From assembly GCA_002505355.1 (NCBI GenBank), contig DAUW01000114.1:550-8457 (forward strand): a stretch of DNA of 7,908 nucleotides. The letters run 5' to 3'. Source of the DNA: Euryarchaeota archaeon UBA229 (GTDB lineage Archaea > Thermoplasmatota > Poseidoniia > Poseidoniales > Poseidoniaceae). The notes beneath the pieces were generated by a model that worked only from the letters and a program-made list of their open reading frames with translations, made no database searches and was not told where the DNA came from. The position numbers were made by a program, and so were the translations under genes. Within the stretch, counting starts at the first letter, position 1; the number at the start of each line of letters is the position of its first letter. Shown in pieces: positions 6,652 to 7,908 of this stretch.

Positions 6652-7648
6652 TCGGTAAGTGCTTGACTGGTGGAGCGATACCCAAATCTTCTGGGAAGAA
6701 CATAGTTGCCTCAGGGATAGGTATAGGTGTGATCTCATGGCCAACTAGAGCTACTCTGCTAGGTTTCGAGTCCGAGAGGATTTCTCTTCCCGTTAGTGGA
6801 GCAATCTTGGACGAGAAATCCATGATGTCATCATGGCTTGGCATGTTTTCTGCGCTGAGATTCTCTCTGCTGTGGCCAACATAGACATACCCCTTATTCT
6901 CGATGAAATCCGGATCAGCACGGTTGTCTAGTGCGGCAAATTCTCTAATGTTCTTGTCACTCATGTTAATGCCTTTCATCAATGTGTGTCGTGACACAAT
7001 CCTCGTGTCTAACGACGGCATTAAATCGATAGTTTTCTCGAACTGCTCCCATGCTCGAGAGTTCCATTTTGGTTTACACACCTTGTCAAAAATCTCTTTG
7101 TTGGGGGCGTCGACTGACACATAAAGTTGTGTGGGCAGGGGGTCGAGTCGCTCCAAGACCTTCGGGAAGGTACCGTTGGTAACAAGCATCGTTGTCATTC
7201 CGTGTTTGTGGCATAGGTCGATATACTCTCCAAGTCTTCGATAAAGAGTTGGTTCACCATTCAGAGATATTGCAACATGTTTTGGATTCTGAGCGTCCAG
7301 CCATTTTTCTCTAGGCACTTTCGGATTACCGCCAAATCCAGAAAGCAGTCTTCGCTGCGCTCGAACCGATTCATAGAGTAGTTCTAACGGATCTTGATCG
7401 GTTAGTTCAAGTGTATCCATGTGTGGTTCGCGCCAACAGTAAGTGCAGGCTAAATTGCACTGGTCAACAACGGGCGAAGTTTGCATACAATTATGACTAG
7501 CGATGCCGTAAAATTTCCCTTTGTAACATTGGCGATCTCGTAGTAACGATTCTTTTGTCCAATGACATATTTTCACCCCACCGTGCTCACCAACGATGTG
7601 GTATCTCTGTTTCTGTAACTTTGCTTTTAATGCTAAATCCATGCCCAT
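6641..7648 (-). CDS. taw1: tRNA 4-demethylwyosine synthase (TYW1/Taw1), radical SAM
   Basis: This cytoplasmic enzyme uses S-adenosylmethionine and pyruvate to convert N1-methylguanosine-37 of tRNA-Phe to 4-demethylwyosine, the tricyclic core step of wybutosine synthesis. From the ATG at 7648 the protein is 335 residues. The radical SAM cluster motif C-x3-C-x2-C is C64, C68 and C71 (CNLACTYCW). Three further cysteines at 28, 41 and 54 match the spacing of the second iron-sulfur cluster in the Methanocaldococcus enzyme (26, 39, 52), offset by two throughout. K43 falls where that enzyme has its pyruvate-binding lysine. SLNGEPTLY and the LYVSVDAP strand are standard family segments. A GTG at 7657 opens the frame further. 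I reject it because GGAG (7659-7662, minus strand) sits only 1 nt from it but 10 nt from the ATG at 7648; an ATG at 7642 is a weaker alternative. All catalytic residues are present, so it should be active. It is transcribed alone and unrelated to its neighbours. Confidence 0.96.
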   Translation of the reverse strand: MGMDLALKAKLQKQRYHIVGEHGGVKICHWTKESLLRDRQCYKGKFYGIASHNCMQTSPVVDQCNLACTYCWREPHMDTLELTDQDPLELLYESVRAQRRLLSGFGGNPKVPREKWLDAQNPKHVAISLNGEPTLYRRLGEYIDLCHKHGMTTMLVTNGTFPKVLERLDPLPTQLYVSVDAPNKEIFDKVCKPKWNSRAWEQFEKTIDLMPSLDTRIVSRHTLMKGINMSDKNIREFAALDNRADPDFIENKGYVYVGHSRENLSAENMPSHDDIMDFSSKIAPLTGREILSDSKPSRVALVGHEITPIPIPEATMFFPEDLGIAPPVKHLPIIQ

Positions 7649-7658
7649 GAGGTACACG

Positions 7659-7662
7659 CTCC
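7659..7662 (-). promoter_or_regulatory. Ribosome binding site of TYW1
   Basis: The minus strand reads GGAG, 10 nt upstream of the ATG at 7648. This spacing selects that ATG over the GTG at 7657. Confidence 0.55.
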
Positions 7663-7706
7663 TGAGCCGTCAACCACGGTTCCTTGCGGGTTCGGGATAG
7701 GCTCGG
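7662..7706 (-). promoter_or_regulatory. Possible structured 5' leader of TYW1
   Basis: CTGAGCC (7662-7668) can pair with GGCTCGG (7700-7706): seven pairs with one G-T wobble on the plus strand, and five uninterrupted pairs on the minus strand. Inside it, CCGT (7667-7670) and ACGG (7676-7679) form a competing four-pair hairpin with a five-base loop. In the TYW1 mRNA these elements end right at the ribosome binding site, so they could influence its accessibility. No known riboswitch class is recognised. Confidence 0.3.
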
Positions 7707-7817
7707 ACGCTAATACGACATATGCCTTAGTTATCAAGACAACTCACGCAGCGCCGGCGTATAATTCTCTTTGTAACGACGGTATGTACGATAAATGATA
7801 TACCTCACAAGTGTAAT

Positions 7818-7840
7818 AAAAACAACCTAATTTTGTTTTT
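7818..7840. repeat. Perfect 8-bp A/T-rich inverted repeat
   Basis: AAAAACAA (7818-7825) is the exact reverse complement of TTGTTTTT (7833-7840), with a 7-nt spacer (CCTAATT). The arms are A/T-rich, so the RNA hairpin would be weak. A protein-binding operator or a T-tract terminator are both possible. It lies upstream of the gene that begins past the window. Confidence 0.4.
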
Positions 7841-7900
7841 GCACCCATGTGTTGGCGTTTTCACCACTGCTTAATATACTCTAGGTGTATAAAGTAAAGT

Positions 7901-7906
7901 GAGGAG
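7901..7906 (+). promoter_or_regulatory. Probable ribosome binding site of a gene beginning past the window
   Basis: GAGGAG in a purine-rich stretch two bases before the window end is a strong Shine-Dalgarno match on the plus strand. A start codon would be expected within roughly the next 10 bases. The gene itself cannot be seen. Confidence 0.5.
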
Positions 7907-7908
7907 AA

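Larger units (their letters stand above)
7649..7908. promoter_or_regulatory. 260-bp intergenic region with divergent regulatory signals
   Basis: No convincing gene is visible here. For TYW1 on the minus strand, AGAATTATAC (complement of 7759-7768) is a TATA-like element that would give a leader of about 90 nt. A second A/T-rich candidate lies at about 7788-7803. For a plus-strand gene beyond the window, A/T-rich elements occur at 7811-7823, 7871-7880 (TTAATATACT) and 7886-7895 (GTGTATAAAG); which is used cannot be decided. An imperfect dyad, GGTAT (7781-7785) with ATACC (7800-7804), sits between the two promoters. Confidence 0.4.

Noticed and set aside
7649..7657. GTG at 7655-7657 as the TYW1 start
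   Set aside because: The GGAG ribosome binding site would be only 1 nt away. The extra three residues are not part of the family N-terminus.
7657..7740. A tRNA gene suggested by a GGGTTCGGG stretch and flanking complementary arms
   Set aside because: The T-loop consensus fails, no anticodon arm or acceptor stem of seven pairs can be built at the right spacing, and the arms fit a simple leader hairpin better.

Overview
The window looks like a piece of a mesophilic archaeal chromosome of moderate GC, most likely a marine planktonic euryarchaeon (Marine Group II/III, Poseidoniales-like). The strongest evidence is a well-preserved tRNA wybutosine-synthesis radical SAM enzyme (TYW1/Taw1), a family confined to archaea and eukaryotes. 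A supporting sign is the order of the beta-oxidation fusion, with dehydrogenase N-terminal and hydratase C-terminal, which is the usual archaeal arrangement. The exact lineage is inference. There are no mobile elements, CRISPR arrays, rRNAs or convincing tRNAs.

Layout. (1) Bases 1-2037 (+) hold the 3' part of a large extracytoplasmic protein with a C-terminal membrane anchor; its 5' end lies outside the window. Its C-terminal half carries motifs that read like the eukaryotic CD36/scavenger-receptor-B/LIMP-2 family. (2) Bases 2131-3285 (+) encode a GT4-type glycosyltransferase. (3) Bases 3288-3842 (-) encode a five-helix membrane protein of unknown function that ends 2 nt from the glycosyltransferase stop. 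(4) A 93-bp divergent promoter region follows. (5) Bases 3936-6026 (+) encode a bifunctional 3-hydroxyacyl-CoA dehydrogenase/enoyl-CoA hydratase. (6) Bases 6040-6651 (+) encode a glutathione-S-transferase-fold protein 13 nt downstream, almost certainly in the same operon. (7) Bases 6641-7648 (-) encode TYW1, converging on and overlapping the GST gene by 11 bp. (8) Bases 7649-7908 are a non-coding, partly AT-rich region that should hold the TYW1 promoter and leader on one strand. On the other strand it holds the promoter and ribosome binding site of a gene starting just beyond the window.

How the genes may work together. The beta-oxidation enzyme catalyses the two middle steps of fatty-acid breakdown, and the CD36 family in animals binds fatty acids and lipids at membranes. 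A lipid-uptake and lipid-oxidation link between regions 1 and 5 is therefore attractive, but it rests on proximity and a by-eye motif match. The GST-fold gene may handle reactive by-products or serve as an uncharacterised thiol protein. TYW1 is housekeeping tRNA modification and unrelated to the rest. The item most deserving a second look is the CD36-like protein.
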